Of a DNA stretch of 64,000 nt, positions 41,920 to 51,773 are shown piece after piece. Position numbers and translations under genes: made by a program. This DNA is from Coenobita brevimanus (lineage: Eukaryota > Arthropoda > Malacostraca > Decapoda > Coenobitidae): NCBI GenBank assembly GCA_032717465.1, contig CM064715.1, forward strand, positions 35,255,546-35,319,545. The letters run 5' to 3'. How positions within the stretch are numbered: position 1 is the first letter of the stretch; each line of letters starts with the position of its first letter. The notes under the pieces were generated by a model. That model was not told the origin of the DNA, ran no database searches, and saw only the letters and a program-made list of their open reading frames with translations.

Positions 41920-42195
41920 TTGTGATGGCAGACTTTAATGCAATATTAGGCAAAGAAAAACACAAGAGGGGGTATAGACTACAACAGGACATTTTGGACT
42001 GGGTATCCGGGATGGGAAATATGCAGATAGAATTGTCTTAAGGTAAAGAATAATTTCTTCCAGTAGACATAAAGTAGGAAATGAACTTGGAAGGGACCAA
42101 GCTGTAAATCAAAGAATGGAATAGATTTCATGTTCACTGGCTAAAGACTCTAAAGAAGAAACGGTCAACAGAAAAGAGATGTCAACGTGAAAAAA
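41920..42195 (+). pseudogene. LINE endonuclease fragment (LR-e), eroded
   Basis: In changing frames: MADFNAILGKEKHKRG near 41930 (the GDFNA-GKG block of APE endonucleases), then NFFQ, TWKGPSCKSKNGIDFMFTG near 42090-42140 (TW-SPDGK-NEIDF-LT block) and KRDVNV. This order fits the C-terminal half of an RTE-type endonuclease from a family distinct from LR-a, -b and -c. Several stops. Confidence 0.6.
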
Positions 42196-42329
42196 AAAAA
42201 AAAATGCAAAATTAAATAACACTATCATCAAAGAATCCAATTAGGACAAAAAACTAGGTGACACATTCATGCCCAGCATTACTTGAGAAAAACAAGAAGG
42301 AGCACTCAACGAGTGCAACATCCACGTCC

Positions 42330-42498
42330 ATCATCTGGTCAAAGGGTTGAATACATTTTGCCCTGTGAAACTGACACATGACAGATTACATTCAAAATTG
42401 TGTTACATCGTTCTTGCCTAATCCTCAGTACTTCCACCATCTTTGGCTAAAATAACATGAAAACTGATTAAGTTGTCCTTGACCAGTGATCTTGGCTT
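42330..42498. repeat. Diffuse tandem repeat A, left of the nested insertion
   Basis: TTGCCCTGTGAAACTGAC, TTCTTGCCTAATCCTCAG, TAACATGAAAACTGATTAAG and TTGACCAGTGATCTTGGC. The unit continues directly at 51623 after removal of the piggyBac-like element. Confidence 0.7.
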
Positions 42499-43552
42499 TT
42501 AACCCGCCGCATGCCAGTGCCGTTTTAAAACGGTCTGACAATTCTGCTGCCAGTGTCAGTGCCGTTTTAAAGAGGTTTATAAAAACTTCACTGTGACCGC
42601 ATTTTTCAAGATTCGCGGGTAAAAATTGGCGGGGATGTAAGGTAACTGTTCCTCTACCATCCCCCAGGCTGTCAAGGCCATGCACTCACTCACTCCCCCC
42701 CCCCTCACGCTCAGTAGCGTATCCAGGATTTTTGCTAGGGGGGGCAAACACTTGGAATATTTCCCCCAAATATCTCTCACCCCAAGTTTTCCTTGATTTG
42801 ATGCTTTATGTCATCAGAAATAAAAATACATCGTTACTGTTGCATTTGTTGCAATGTCTTAAAGAAAAACTATCTTTTCCCCACATATTCAGTTTTCTTG
42901 GAGTAACTTTAAGTAAATAGGTAATAATCCTTTCAGAGGAGATAATGTAAAAACACTCACTACATAATGTTACCAGAGGTCTCTTTCATTAGAGAGCAAA
43001 AGGAAACACCAGCAATAATTTAGAAGGCACTGGAGTTTCCACAGCAAAGACATCTCCCTGTCACTAGTATCACTGGTCATCATGGTCAGTCTCATAGATG
43101 TTATTATTATCGATATATGCATGCTAACTCCCGTCCATTCTACCTCAAAACATTTTTTTTGTCCTCGGTACAACAAATTTCTTGTGCACTTTTAGTACTG
43201 AAAAAAGCGCTGTCACATTATACTCTTAGCACATCACTTACCTGCTATCTTTATCTCTCTGTACATATAAGGAAGTACAGATATTTTGCGTAATAACCTG
43301 TGAAATTATGATGAAATATAGATCGGCATAGCACCTACCGTACGAGAGGCAATGGCGTCCATTCTATTTGTTTATATTAGGAAATAAACCTTGTATTTTG
43401 ATTGGCTGCTGGAAGAAAAATGGCAGAATGGATAGGCCAATGAGGAATGGATAGGCCAATGAAAACTCGAGATCTGGCGTGAGTGTCCCGAACACACACT
43501 TTCCCACATTTGTGATAATATTGCTATTTCTCTATTTTCCTTTGCAGTTCTC

Positions 43553-43595
43553 TGTCTCTGTCTCTGTCTGTCTGTCTGTCTCTGTCTCTCTCTCT
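43553..43595. repeat. (CTGT)n/(CT)n microsatellite
   Basis: CTGT and CT units just upstream of a tRNA-like head. Confidence 0.9.
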
Positions 43596-43756
43596 GGGAG
43601 CGCGGTAGCTCAGTGGTAGGGTGTCGCGTTCATAATGGTGAGGTTGCGAGTTTGCCCCGCGCCAGGTGGCTTCTGTGCTGGGAGGGGTATCGCTCTCCTG
43701 TGACCCTAGCAGGGCTATATGATCTGATGAGGTCTAGCTCGGGGATTATTCCACCT
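43596..43756 (+). mobile_element. tRNA-derived SINE, family S3
   Basis: GGGAGCGCGGTAGCTCAGTG and GGTAGGGTG form box A. TTCATAATG sits where an anticodon loop with CAT would be, and GCGAGTTTGCCCC is box-B-like. About 90 bp of non-tRNA body follows, then a (CT)n tail at 43757-43782. It is not a functional tRNA, because the 3' acceptor side is missing. Single copy in the window. Confidence 0.65.
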
Positions 43757-44139
43757 TCCCTCTCTCTCTCTCTCTCTCTCTCCACTTAGTACATATGTGT
43801 AAATTAATATTCGCTGCAGCACCCACCCCTAGTCTGGTATTCTGTTTTGTACTACTGCTGTGGTGGTAGCCAATAGAAATTCTGTTTCCCACGACTTATT
43901 CTTTTAGTTTGATTCTCATCGGCTCAAGCATCAGGGGTGGTGCATACGTCAAGACTGACCTAAGTAAACAGATCTGGTGGGATTAACCTCTCTTGATCCT
44001 TGACTCCTCTCTTAATCCTTGACTCAATGACCACTCGACCTTCCCCGCTCAGCAGGGAATGATTTTCACATCACCTGTACTGTTCTGTATAGAAAGGAAT
44101 TTTCCATTAAGGAAAAAAAGAAAAACGGCGTAAAGCTAT

Positions 44140-44932
44140 TGTTACATAGCCTATGATTTCATCATCCTTTGTGTAATTTTAACGCACAGTATGCTGCATG
44201 TTTGATCACGAGCGTGTTCTGCCTCAGTCCCCCCCTTCTACCGTTATAGTAGAGTAAGTCGTCATTTCTGGAGTTCAGTACGGGATTTTCAGCTCTTTGT
44301 CCCCATGGCTTCATTTGCGCGTCCTTCTTACAAGTTGTATCAAGCTCTGCTGGCCCCTATATAATGAGCTCAGTCTCTGCATCATTGCCACTTAGATCTG
44401 CTCCTCATTTTGTTCACATCTCTGTCCTCCCCTGTACAGATATTATTATTGTGAGTGCTCAAGAAATCTCCAAACATCTAGCAGCTGTGTGTAATTTGAG
44501 TATAACTGTTGTTGCATTTTTTTCTTGTACTGTGTAGCATAAGTTTAATTTGTAGGCCTAGTGAAGTTTTTGTAATTCACGTAGGGATCTTTATGTCCAT
44601 CAGTTTTAATATTATTTTGTATCTGTAATTATTTATCTGGCATTCACTGAGTATTATCTGGTATCTCATTTTATCAGGGCTGACTTAGATAAATTTACTC
44701 TTGCTAATTTCGTGTTAATAGAGGCTATTGCAGTTAACCATATATTTAACCTGTTTATTTGCCATTACATTATCCTAATGAGTCCTGAATGTTTTGTTGT
44801 TAGTTTGTGCATTAAACTTTAACTTGTAATTTTATCTAACTCTTTTGTTTTGAACCTGGAACTTTACGGGACAGTAGTGATTTTTTAGTATTCTCACTTA
44901 AAGTGTACATTATCTTTCTCTGTTCCGTAACA
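44140..44932 (+). repeat. 5' LTR of G2 (793 bp)
   Basis: TGTTACATAGCC ... TTCCGTAACA. It contains TATATAATGAGCTCAGTCTC (44358-44377), a TATA-like motif followed by GAGCTCAGT, a plausible promoter, in all four complete LTRs with small changes. Confidence 0.95.
44358..44400 (+). promoter_or_regulatory. Putative LTR core promoter
   Basis: TATATAA at 44358 and a TCAGTCTC initiator-like word about 14 bp later. A second TCATTG follows at about +33. The motif pair is conserved in the LTRs at 5205, 10214 and 49608. Inferred; no expression evidence. Confidence 0.4.
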
Positions 44933-44938
44933 TAAATT

Positions 44939-44952
44939 TGGCGACCTCATAT
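44939..44952 (+). other. Putative primer-binding site
   Basis: TGGCGACCTCATA begins 6 nt after the LTR end; the same TGGCGACC follows the LTR tail of G1 at 1286. TGGCGACC-type sites are used by several Gypsy elements. I cannot name the tRNA without comparing tRNA 3' ends. Confidence 0.55.
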
Positions 44953-45016
44953 CAGGATATTCAGGATATTATCATAAGGATATTGCTTGATGTTTTGTGA
45001 CTGTTACTTATTAATT

Positions 45017-48000
45017 ATGTCTACTATTACTACACTTGATGAAGCCAAAGATTTTTTGTCAAATGTGCAAACAGTGTGTGATGTAGAAAACAGAACAAAG
45101 AATGAACTTAAGCTTGTTGCTCAACAATTGGGAATTGTTGTTCGCTCTCATCATTCTAAAGATCAGATTGTTGACATGATTAATGAAAGCTTGTTTAATG
45201 TAACTCCTCCAAATGAGCAAACGCAGATTGAATTAGCTAAGTTACAGCTAGCCCTGCAGGAGGCCAGTGCTAGGGAGGCTGAGGCACAAGTTGAAATTGC
45301 TAGGATTCTGGCAGACCATGAGTATCGCATGAAACAAGGTGGAACTGGATCATCTAGCTCTGATGATTTTGATGTGGCTAAAAATGTTAAACTTGTCCCT
45401 CCTTTTAATGAATCTGATTTAACAAAGTATTTTCAGTTGTTTGAGAGGGTAGCTACAGGTTTTAATTGGCCCAAAAAGTATTGGCCGGTACTCCTTCAAA
45501 CTGTTCTCACTGGTAAAGCTCAAGTAACTTATGCATCTTTGCCTCAGGATCAATCTGATAATTATGATGTAGTTAAGAGCTTGATTCTTAAGGCCTATGA
45601 GCTTGTTCCTGAAGCCTATAGAGTAAAATTTAGGACAATTTATAAGCAAGATAAGCAATCTCATGTTGTGTATGCAAAAATCAAAGAAGATCTGTTAGAG
45701 CAGTGGTTAAATTCTAAGAATGTGGATTCTGATTTTGATAAATTTAAGCAGATGATTTTGCTGGAGGACTTCAAAAGGTGTATTTATAAAGATGTAAGCC
45801 TATATCTTGATGAGAAAAGAATAGATAATTTGTCTGATGCTGCTGTTTTAGCTGATGAATATGTTCTCACTCACAAGAGATATTCTAAAGAAAAAGGGAA
45901 AGCTGAGAGTAAGTACGTTGCCTCTACTCAGAGTACAGGTAACAGAAAAGAGAATAAAGATGATGTTTCTCAGGAAGTAAATACCAGCTTCACCTCTAGA
46001 TTTCAGAAAAGTAAATGTACTTATTGTAGTAAGCTTGGTCATACTACGGAGAAATGTTTCAGGAGACAGCGTGATGTGAACAAAAAGGAGTCTTTAAATA
46101 TTCAGTCAATTGGTCTAGTGTCCACTCTTGAGAGTTCCCAGAATTCTTTAACTGAGTTAACTGAACCTGCTTTGAGGGGTAACTTAAATTCTCATGATGG
46201 AGCTCCTCTTTTGAGCAGTAACGTGGGTGACACTCTCAAGAGTTCATGTACTAATTTCCTGTCTGATGGTTTTGTCAGTCCTCTGGACAGTAATGACAGG
46301 AAATCAGTTAAAATATATCGTGATACAGGTGCTTGCCAATCCCTTATGCTGACCAGTGTTCTAGGCTCTAATGTTAATTCCTCTGATGAAACTGTAATCT
46401 TACAAGGTGTAGGGAATAATTACTTCTCTGTCCCTCTGTGCAGAGTGAATTTAGAGTCTGGTTTTGTTAATGGTTCAGTTATGGTTGGGTTGGTTGAGAC
46501 ACTCCCAATGTCAGGTGTAACTTTCTTACTTGGAAATGATACTGGTGGAAGTCAAGTGTGTCCAGCTCCTCAGTCGTCTAGTGAGCCAGTGACTGCGTCC
46601 CAGGATTGTGATGTCCCTGATGTGTTCCCTGCATGTGCTGTCACTAGGGCTAAGTCTAAAGTTACTGGTGACTTAGAGGATAATGATGATGATGATGTTA
46701 TCCTAGCTGACACTTTTCTTGCTAATTTGGACCACTCACCAGATGAGGCAGTACCCCGTAGTGTTGATAATTTGTCTCGTCAAGAGTTGGTTGAGTTGCA
46801 GGTTGCTGACCCTGAGTTGAAAGGTCTAGCTAACTCTGCTTGTAGTGAGGAAGAATCAGCCGGTGCTTCAACTTGTTATTATGTAAAGTCAGGAGTACTT
46901 ATGAGGAAGTGGAGACCCCCAACAGCATCAGCCAACTGTGAATGGGAGGTTGTACATCAAGTTGTCATCCCTCGTGTTTGTAGGCAGGATATCATTAGAG
47001 TGGCTCATGATTCCAGTTTGGCGGGACACCTTGGAGTGAGGAAGACTGTGGCACGCATTTTGAAACACTTCTACTGGCCAGGTATCTTCAGGGATGTTTC
47101 CTGGTATTGTAAGTCTTGTCACACCTGTCAAGTTGTGGGGAAGTGTAATTAGACCAAAAAGGTTGCACCTCTAGTTCCCATTCCTCCTTTTGAGGCGCCT
47201 TTCACCCGCGTGTTGGTGGATATTGTGGGCCCTCTTCCTAAGACTTCTTCAGGATTTTCTTATGTGTTGACCCTGATTGATATGGCTACTCGTTATCCTG
47301 AAGCCATTCCACTTAGAAACATCTCAGCAAAGAACGTGGTTAAGGAAATGTTAGGGTTCTTCACAAAGTTTGGTCTGCCCAAGGAGGTACAGTCAGACCG
47401 GGGAAGTAATTTCATGTCAAACGTTTTCAAGCAGTCTCTGAAAGAGTTGGACATCACCCAGATCACGTCTTCAGCTTACCATCCCCAGACCCAAGGAGCG
47501 TTGGAGAGATATCATCAAACACTCAAATCGATGCTCAAGAAATACTGTTTGGAACATCAGAAAGACTGGGATAAAGGTCTTCCATTCGTTATGTTTGCTG
47601 CAAGAGAATCTCCAAGTGAATCACTGGGCTTCTCACCTTTTGAACTACTGTTTGGCCATGAAGTAAGAGGACCCCATAAGTTACTCAAGGAATGCTGGCT
47701 GTCGGAGGAAGATAACGTCAACCTGCTGGAGTATGTGATGAAGTTCAAAGAACGGCTGTCCACTGCTTTACAGCTGGCGAGAGAGAATTTAGGAGCTGCT
47801 CAGGAGAAGATGAAGACTTGGTATGTTAAGAAGTCCAGATTACGCCACTTTCAGCCAGGAGATCAGGTTTTGATTCTGCTACCAGTACATGGGCAACCTC
47901 TTCAAGCCAAGTTTAGTGGTCCTTATTTCGTGGAGAAGAAACTCAGTGATGTCAACTATGTCATCGCCACACCAGATCGTAGAAAGAGCAAGCAACTATG

Positions 48001-49546
48001 TCACATCAACATGCTAAAGTTATATCACAGGCGGGACGAAAATAATCCAGTCTTTACTGTAGCTGTTCCACCCGAGTCTACAAGTGAAGCTCTCCCATCC
48101 AGTATGAGCCTGAGTGATAGTTTGGGGAAGAATCCTGATATCATGAATGATCTCCAGACTAAGCTTTCTCATCTACCTCCCGAGGAAAGGCAAGAGTTTT
48201 CGGCATTACTGCAGGAGTACCCGCAAGCATTCCATGCCACTCCAGGAAGAACCACTGTGTTGATGCATGATGTCGATGTTGGAGACGCAAAGCCAATTAA
48301 ATTGCCTTCTTACCGTGTGAACCCAGTGAAAGTTCCTCTCATCCAGAAGGAGCTTGGCTACCTGTTGGACCACAAAATGATTGAGCCCTGTCAGAGCGAG
48401 TGGAGTTCTCCTGTCACTCTAGTCCCTAAGCCAGGTGGGTCACAGCGGCTTTGCATTGACTACAGACGTGTTAATCAGATAACCAAAACAGACACTTACC
48501 CTCTCCCTCGTGTGGAAGATTGCATAGACAAGATCGGAAAGGCTAGGTACATAAGTAAGTTTGATTTGTTAAAGGGATACTGGCAAGTACCTATGACTGA
48601 ACGTGCTAGGGAGATCTCATGTTTTGTAACACTAGGAAAGGCTTTTGCATGTTCGGTAATGCCATATGGTATGAAGAATGCACCAGCCATATTTCAGAAG
48701 CTCATGAATGTTGTAACAGAGGGTTTGGCAGGGTGTGTTGTTTATATTGATGATGTATTAATCTTCAGTGACAACTGGAAAGATCACCTATGCCATGTCA
48801 GTAAATTTCTTGACCGTTTAGTTCAGGCTAATCTTGTAGCTAATTTATCAAAGTGTGAGTTTGGTCAAGCTAAAGTTCAGTACCTTGGGTATGTAATTGG
48901 TGATGGACATGTTGCACCACCAGGAGCTAAGGTTCAGGTTATAAGTGATCTTCCCAGTCCTAAAAGTAGAAAAGAGCTACAAAGATTTTTGGGAATGGTA
49001 GGTTATTACAGGAGATTTGTTCTTAACTTTTCTATTCTTGTATCACCACTTACAGACCTACTGAAAAAGGGAGTTAAATTTGTCTGGACTGATAACTGTG
49101 AATCCTCTTTCAACAGACTTAAAGCTATTCTATTAAGTCAGCCAGTGCTCGCTACTCCAAATTTTGCTAAGCCTTTTAAGATGGCTGTTGATGCAAGTGA
49201 TACAGGAGCTGGGGCTGTTTTGCTGCAAGAGGATGATCAGGGTATTGAACACCCTGTATCTTATTACAGTAAGAAGTTCACTCCACCTCAAAAGAACTAC
49301 TCAACTATTGAGAAAGAGCTTTTGGCCTTGATTTTGGGTTTACAGCATTTTTCATTTTATTTGTGTTCTGGTTTTGACCCCATAGTCATTTATACCGATC
49401 ATAACCCACTGAAATTCTTTAGTAAGTTTAAAGATAAAAATCAGAGATTGACAAGATGGAGTCTACTTCTTCAGGAGTATTCATTAGACATACAACATGT
49501 CAAGGGGAAAGAAAATGTTATTGCAGATTGCTTATCTAGACTTTAG
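45017..49546 (+). pseudogene. gag-pol polyprotein of G2, one nonsense codon from complete
   Basis: A single frame of 1509 codons with one internal TAG at 47150-47152; G1 has CAG there. Gag begins MSTITTLDEAKDF and has a CCHC knuckle CTYCSKLGHTTEKC (46016-46057). Protease DTGA is at 46322-46333. Integrase: zinc finger H-X6-H-X26-C-X2-C from 47006, first core Asp in VLVDIVGPLP, second in VQSDRGSNF, and Glu in QGALERYH 35 residues later (DD35E), then a GPY-type module (FSGPYFVEKKLSDVNYVI). RT starts near 48290 (LPSYRVNPVKVPL), with LCIDYRRVNQ and the YIDD catalytic box at 48743-48754. RNase H (AVDASDTGAGAVLL, IYTDHNPLKFF) ends the protein at LSRL. Catalytic residues of all five domains look intact. 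The start is chosen by the match to G1; an in-frame ATG at 44987 is less conserved. Confidence 0.93.
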
Positions 49547-49600
49547 ACAGATTGTTTTAGAGGAATAAGAAATTTCCTTTGTAAATTTCTTTTTCTTTGT

Positions 49601-49607
49601 GGGGAGG
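49601..49607 (+). other. Polypurine tract of G2
   Basis: GGGGAGG immediately precedes the 3' LTR; G1 has the same at 5198-5204. It serves as the plus-strand primer site in LTR elements. Confidence 0.7.
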
Positions 49608-50399
49608 TGTTACATAGCCTATGATTTCATCATCCTTTGTGTAATTTTAACGTACAGTATGCTGCATGTTTGATCACGAGCGTGTTCTGCCTCAATCCCC
49701 CCCTTCTACCGTTATAGTAGAGTAAGCCGTCATTTCTGGAGTTCAGTACGGGATTTTCAGCTCTTTGTCCCCATGGCTTCATTTGCGCGTCCTTCTTACA
49801 AGTTGTATCAAGCTCTGCTGGCCCCTATATAATGAGCTAAGTCTCTGCATCATTGCCACTTAAATCTGCTCCTCATTTTGTTCACATCTCTGTCCTCCCC
49901 TGTACAGATATTATTATTGTGAGTGCTCAAGAAATCTCCAAACATCTAGCAGCTGTGTGTAATTTGAGTATAACTGTTGTTGCATTTTTTCTTGTACTGT
50001 GTAGCATAAGTTTAATTTGTAGGCCTAGTGAAGTTTTTGTAATTCACGTAGGGATCTTTATGTCCCTCGGTTTTAATATTATTTTGTATCTGGAATTATT
50101 TATCTGGCATTCACTGAGTATTATCTGGTATCTCATTTTATCAGGGCTGACTTAGATAAATTTACTCTTGCTAATTTCGTGTTAATAGAGGCTATTGCAG
50201 TTAACCATATATTTAACCTGTTTATTTGCCATTACATTATCCTAATGAGTCCTGCATGTTTTGTTGTTAGTTTGTGCATTAAACTTTAACTTGTAATTTT
50301 ATCTAACTCTTTTGTTTTGAACCTGGAACTTTACCCGACAGTAGTGATTTTTTAGTATTCTCACTTAAAGTGTACATTATCTTTCTCTGTTCCGTAACA
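49608..50399 (+). repeat. 3' LTR of G2 (792 bp)
   Basis: Same termini as the 5' LTR. Differences include GCCTCAATCC for GCCTCAGTCC, GAGCTAAGT for GAGCTCAGT and TTTACCCGACAG for TTTACGGGACAG. Both G2 LTRs share the variant GGAGTTCAGTACGGGATTTTC, which separates them from the G1 and solo LTRs. Confidence 0.95.
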
Positions 50400-51622
50400 C
50401 TATTCATCCTGAAAATTATCACCTAGAAATGTGGAGGAGGAGGGACAAAAGATACTCTGTCCCCCATACTCCAGAAAGTGGGGGTGGACACGTCCCCCTG
50501 TCCCCCACTCAAACGAGGTTCCTGGCACAAATATTTTTATCTCCTTACCTTTTAAAATGTAGTCTGAGGTGATCAAAATGGCTTCATGCAATCTTCAAAA
50601 ATTCTACTTGTTTCAGCTGTTTGTAACAATAATTGTGCAGTGTTTGTTTGCAACTGGCTACTGGGTGAGATATGACTGCAGGGTGAGAGGATATGGCTGA
50701 GGGGACAACAAGGCCATTTTTTCACCTCATCGGGATTCAAGTGCAAAACATCAATAGAGCTCTGATATTAACCACATAATCTAGGGTGATAGGAGAAATC
50801 GTTAAGTTATAACTGGTCATTTCTTCTCAAGGGTTTTATAATATTTGGTCTAGTTTTCAGTTTCAAAGGAAATTATTGTTCCCACATAAATATTTTTGGA
50901 AATAGATAATGTTGTTTAATATACTAGTGGTAAAATTAGGAAAACTGTATTGTCATACAAGAACTATGCCAAAAATCCCTTTCAGCATTTCCCCCAAATT
51001 TTCTCAGGGGGGGCAAACTGCCCCCCCTGCCCCCCCCAGTGGCTACGTGTATGCTCACGCTCGCTCTGCCTCACTTTGCCTGTGTGCCTCACCCAGTGCT
51101 GTACATAGTGAAGGCATTTTGAAAATATTTTCATGTAAGTGTAAGTTGTAAATATTTTTTTGTAAGTGTAATGACTATCTAGTGAAGTCAAGTTGTAAAT
51201 ACCTTCTTGTAAGTGCTAGGACTGTACGTAATGAAGGCAAGTTGTACCTATCTTCAAGTAAGTGTAAGATAATGCATTCACAGTGAGAAAGACGCAAATT
51301 GTGATAGATGCTGAAGTAATAAGTAATCAGATAAGTGTGCTAAACATTGCTATACCTTCCCAGCATAAATACCTGATTATACCTTACACAGAGAATGGCT
51401 TTCTCTCACGTACTTGGTGAGCGTGAGGGAGCGGCTATACTTGTACACGAGTATGCAGGACTCAATAAAATCCATTTCCGAGCCTCGGTGAGCATTTTAA
51501 TGGCAAAATTCGATGTTTCAACATCAAAATCTATCATTTTAGCCAAAAAAATAAAAAGTCTATAAATGGTCGGCACTGGGGTGACCCATAAGGCTAAAAA
51601 TAGCCGGCACGTGGTGGGTTAA

Positions 51623-51773
51623 TATTTCTGTTACATTGATTATTGACTGATTGTTTTCAAAATAGAATCTCTTTATCTTTGTCTGAGCCTGAACCCTTCC
51701 ACAAAGTTTAGTGTACATTGAAGGAAAATGTTTGAAACTGACCTTGTAATGTGGTCTTGGCTTTTCGTCTACA
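51623..51773. repeat. Diffuse tandem repeat A, right of the nested insertion
   Basis: TTGATTATTGACTGATTG, TTTCAAAATAGAATCTC and CACAAAGTTTAGTGTACATT, continuing the unit interrupted at 42498. Confidence 0.7.

Larger units (their letters stand above)
44140..50399 (+). mobile_element. Ty3/Gypsy LTR retrotransposon G2, near full-length, integrase before RT
   Basis: A complete 6260-bp element: 5' LTR, primer-binding region, one gag-pol frame, purine-rich tract and 3' LTR, flanked by a 4-bp target-site duplication CTAT (44136-44139 and 50400-50403). The two LTRs differ at about a dozen positions by my reading (roughly 1.5%), so the insertion is fairly recent. Domain order is gag-protease-integrase-RT-RNase H. 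Typical Gypsy elements have integrase last; this Copia-like order in a Gypsy element is known as the Gmr1 type. No envelope-like frame. One in-frame TAG disables it. Confidence 0.95.
42712..51053. mobile_element. hAT-like element with 8-bp target-site duplication, carrying Gypsy G2
   Basis: CTCACGCT occurs at 42704-42711 and 51054-51061. The left terminus is CAGTAGCGTATCCAGG followed by a G run (GGGGGGGCAAAC). The right terminus reverse-complements to CATACACGTAGCCACTGG followed by G runs (GGGGGGGCAGTTTGCC). An 8-bp duplication with CA-GTAGCC-type ends and G-rich subterminal DNA fits hAT elements. Without G2 about 2.1 kb remains, with no convincing transposase frame, so it is probably non-autonomous. 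Confidence 0.7.
42499..51622. mobile_element. piggyBac-like element with TTAA duplication, carrying nested insertions
   Basis: TTAA at 42499-42502 and 51619-51622 bracket a 9116-bp insertion. Termini are CCCGCCGCATGCCAGTGCCG (left) and, reverse-complemented from the right, CCCACCACGTGCCGGC, agreeing at about 13 of 16 positions. A CGGCACTGG word near the right end inverts CCAGTGCCG near the left end. After subtraction of the hAT-like element (42712-51053, plus its duplication) only ~0.8 kb remains, so it is non-autonomous. No transposase is seen. The shared TTAACCCGCC terminus with 52653-53425 suggests one family. Confidence 0.75.

Noticed and set aside
42970..43176. 68-codon minus-strand frame in the hAT-like element as part of a hAT transposase
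   Set aside because: No hAT dimerisation or zinc-finger motif and too short; the call would be guesswork.
43596..43670. Functional tRNA gene with CAT anticodon
   Set aside because: Box-like motifs are present but the acceptor and T-arm pairing is incomplete, and a SINE body with a (CT)n tail follows.
47150..47152. TAG in G2 as a programmed read-through site
   Set aside because: It lies inside the integrase zinc-finger region rather than at a gag-pol boundary, and G1 has CAG at the same codon, so a simple C-to-T mutation is more likely.
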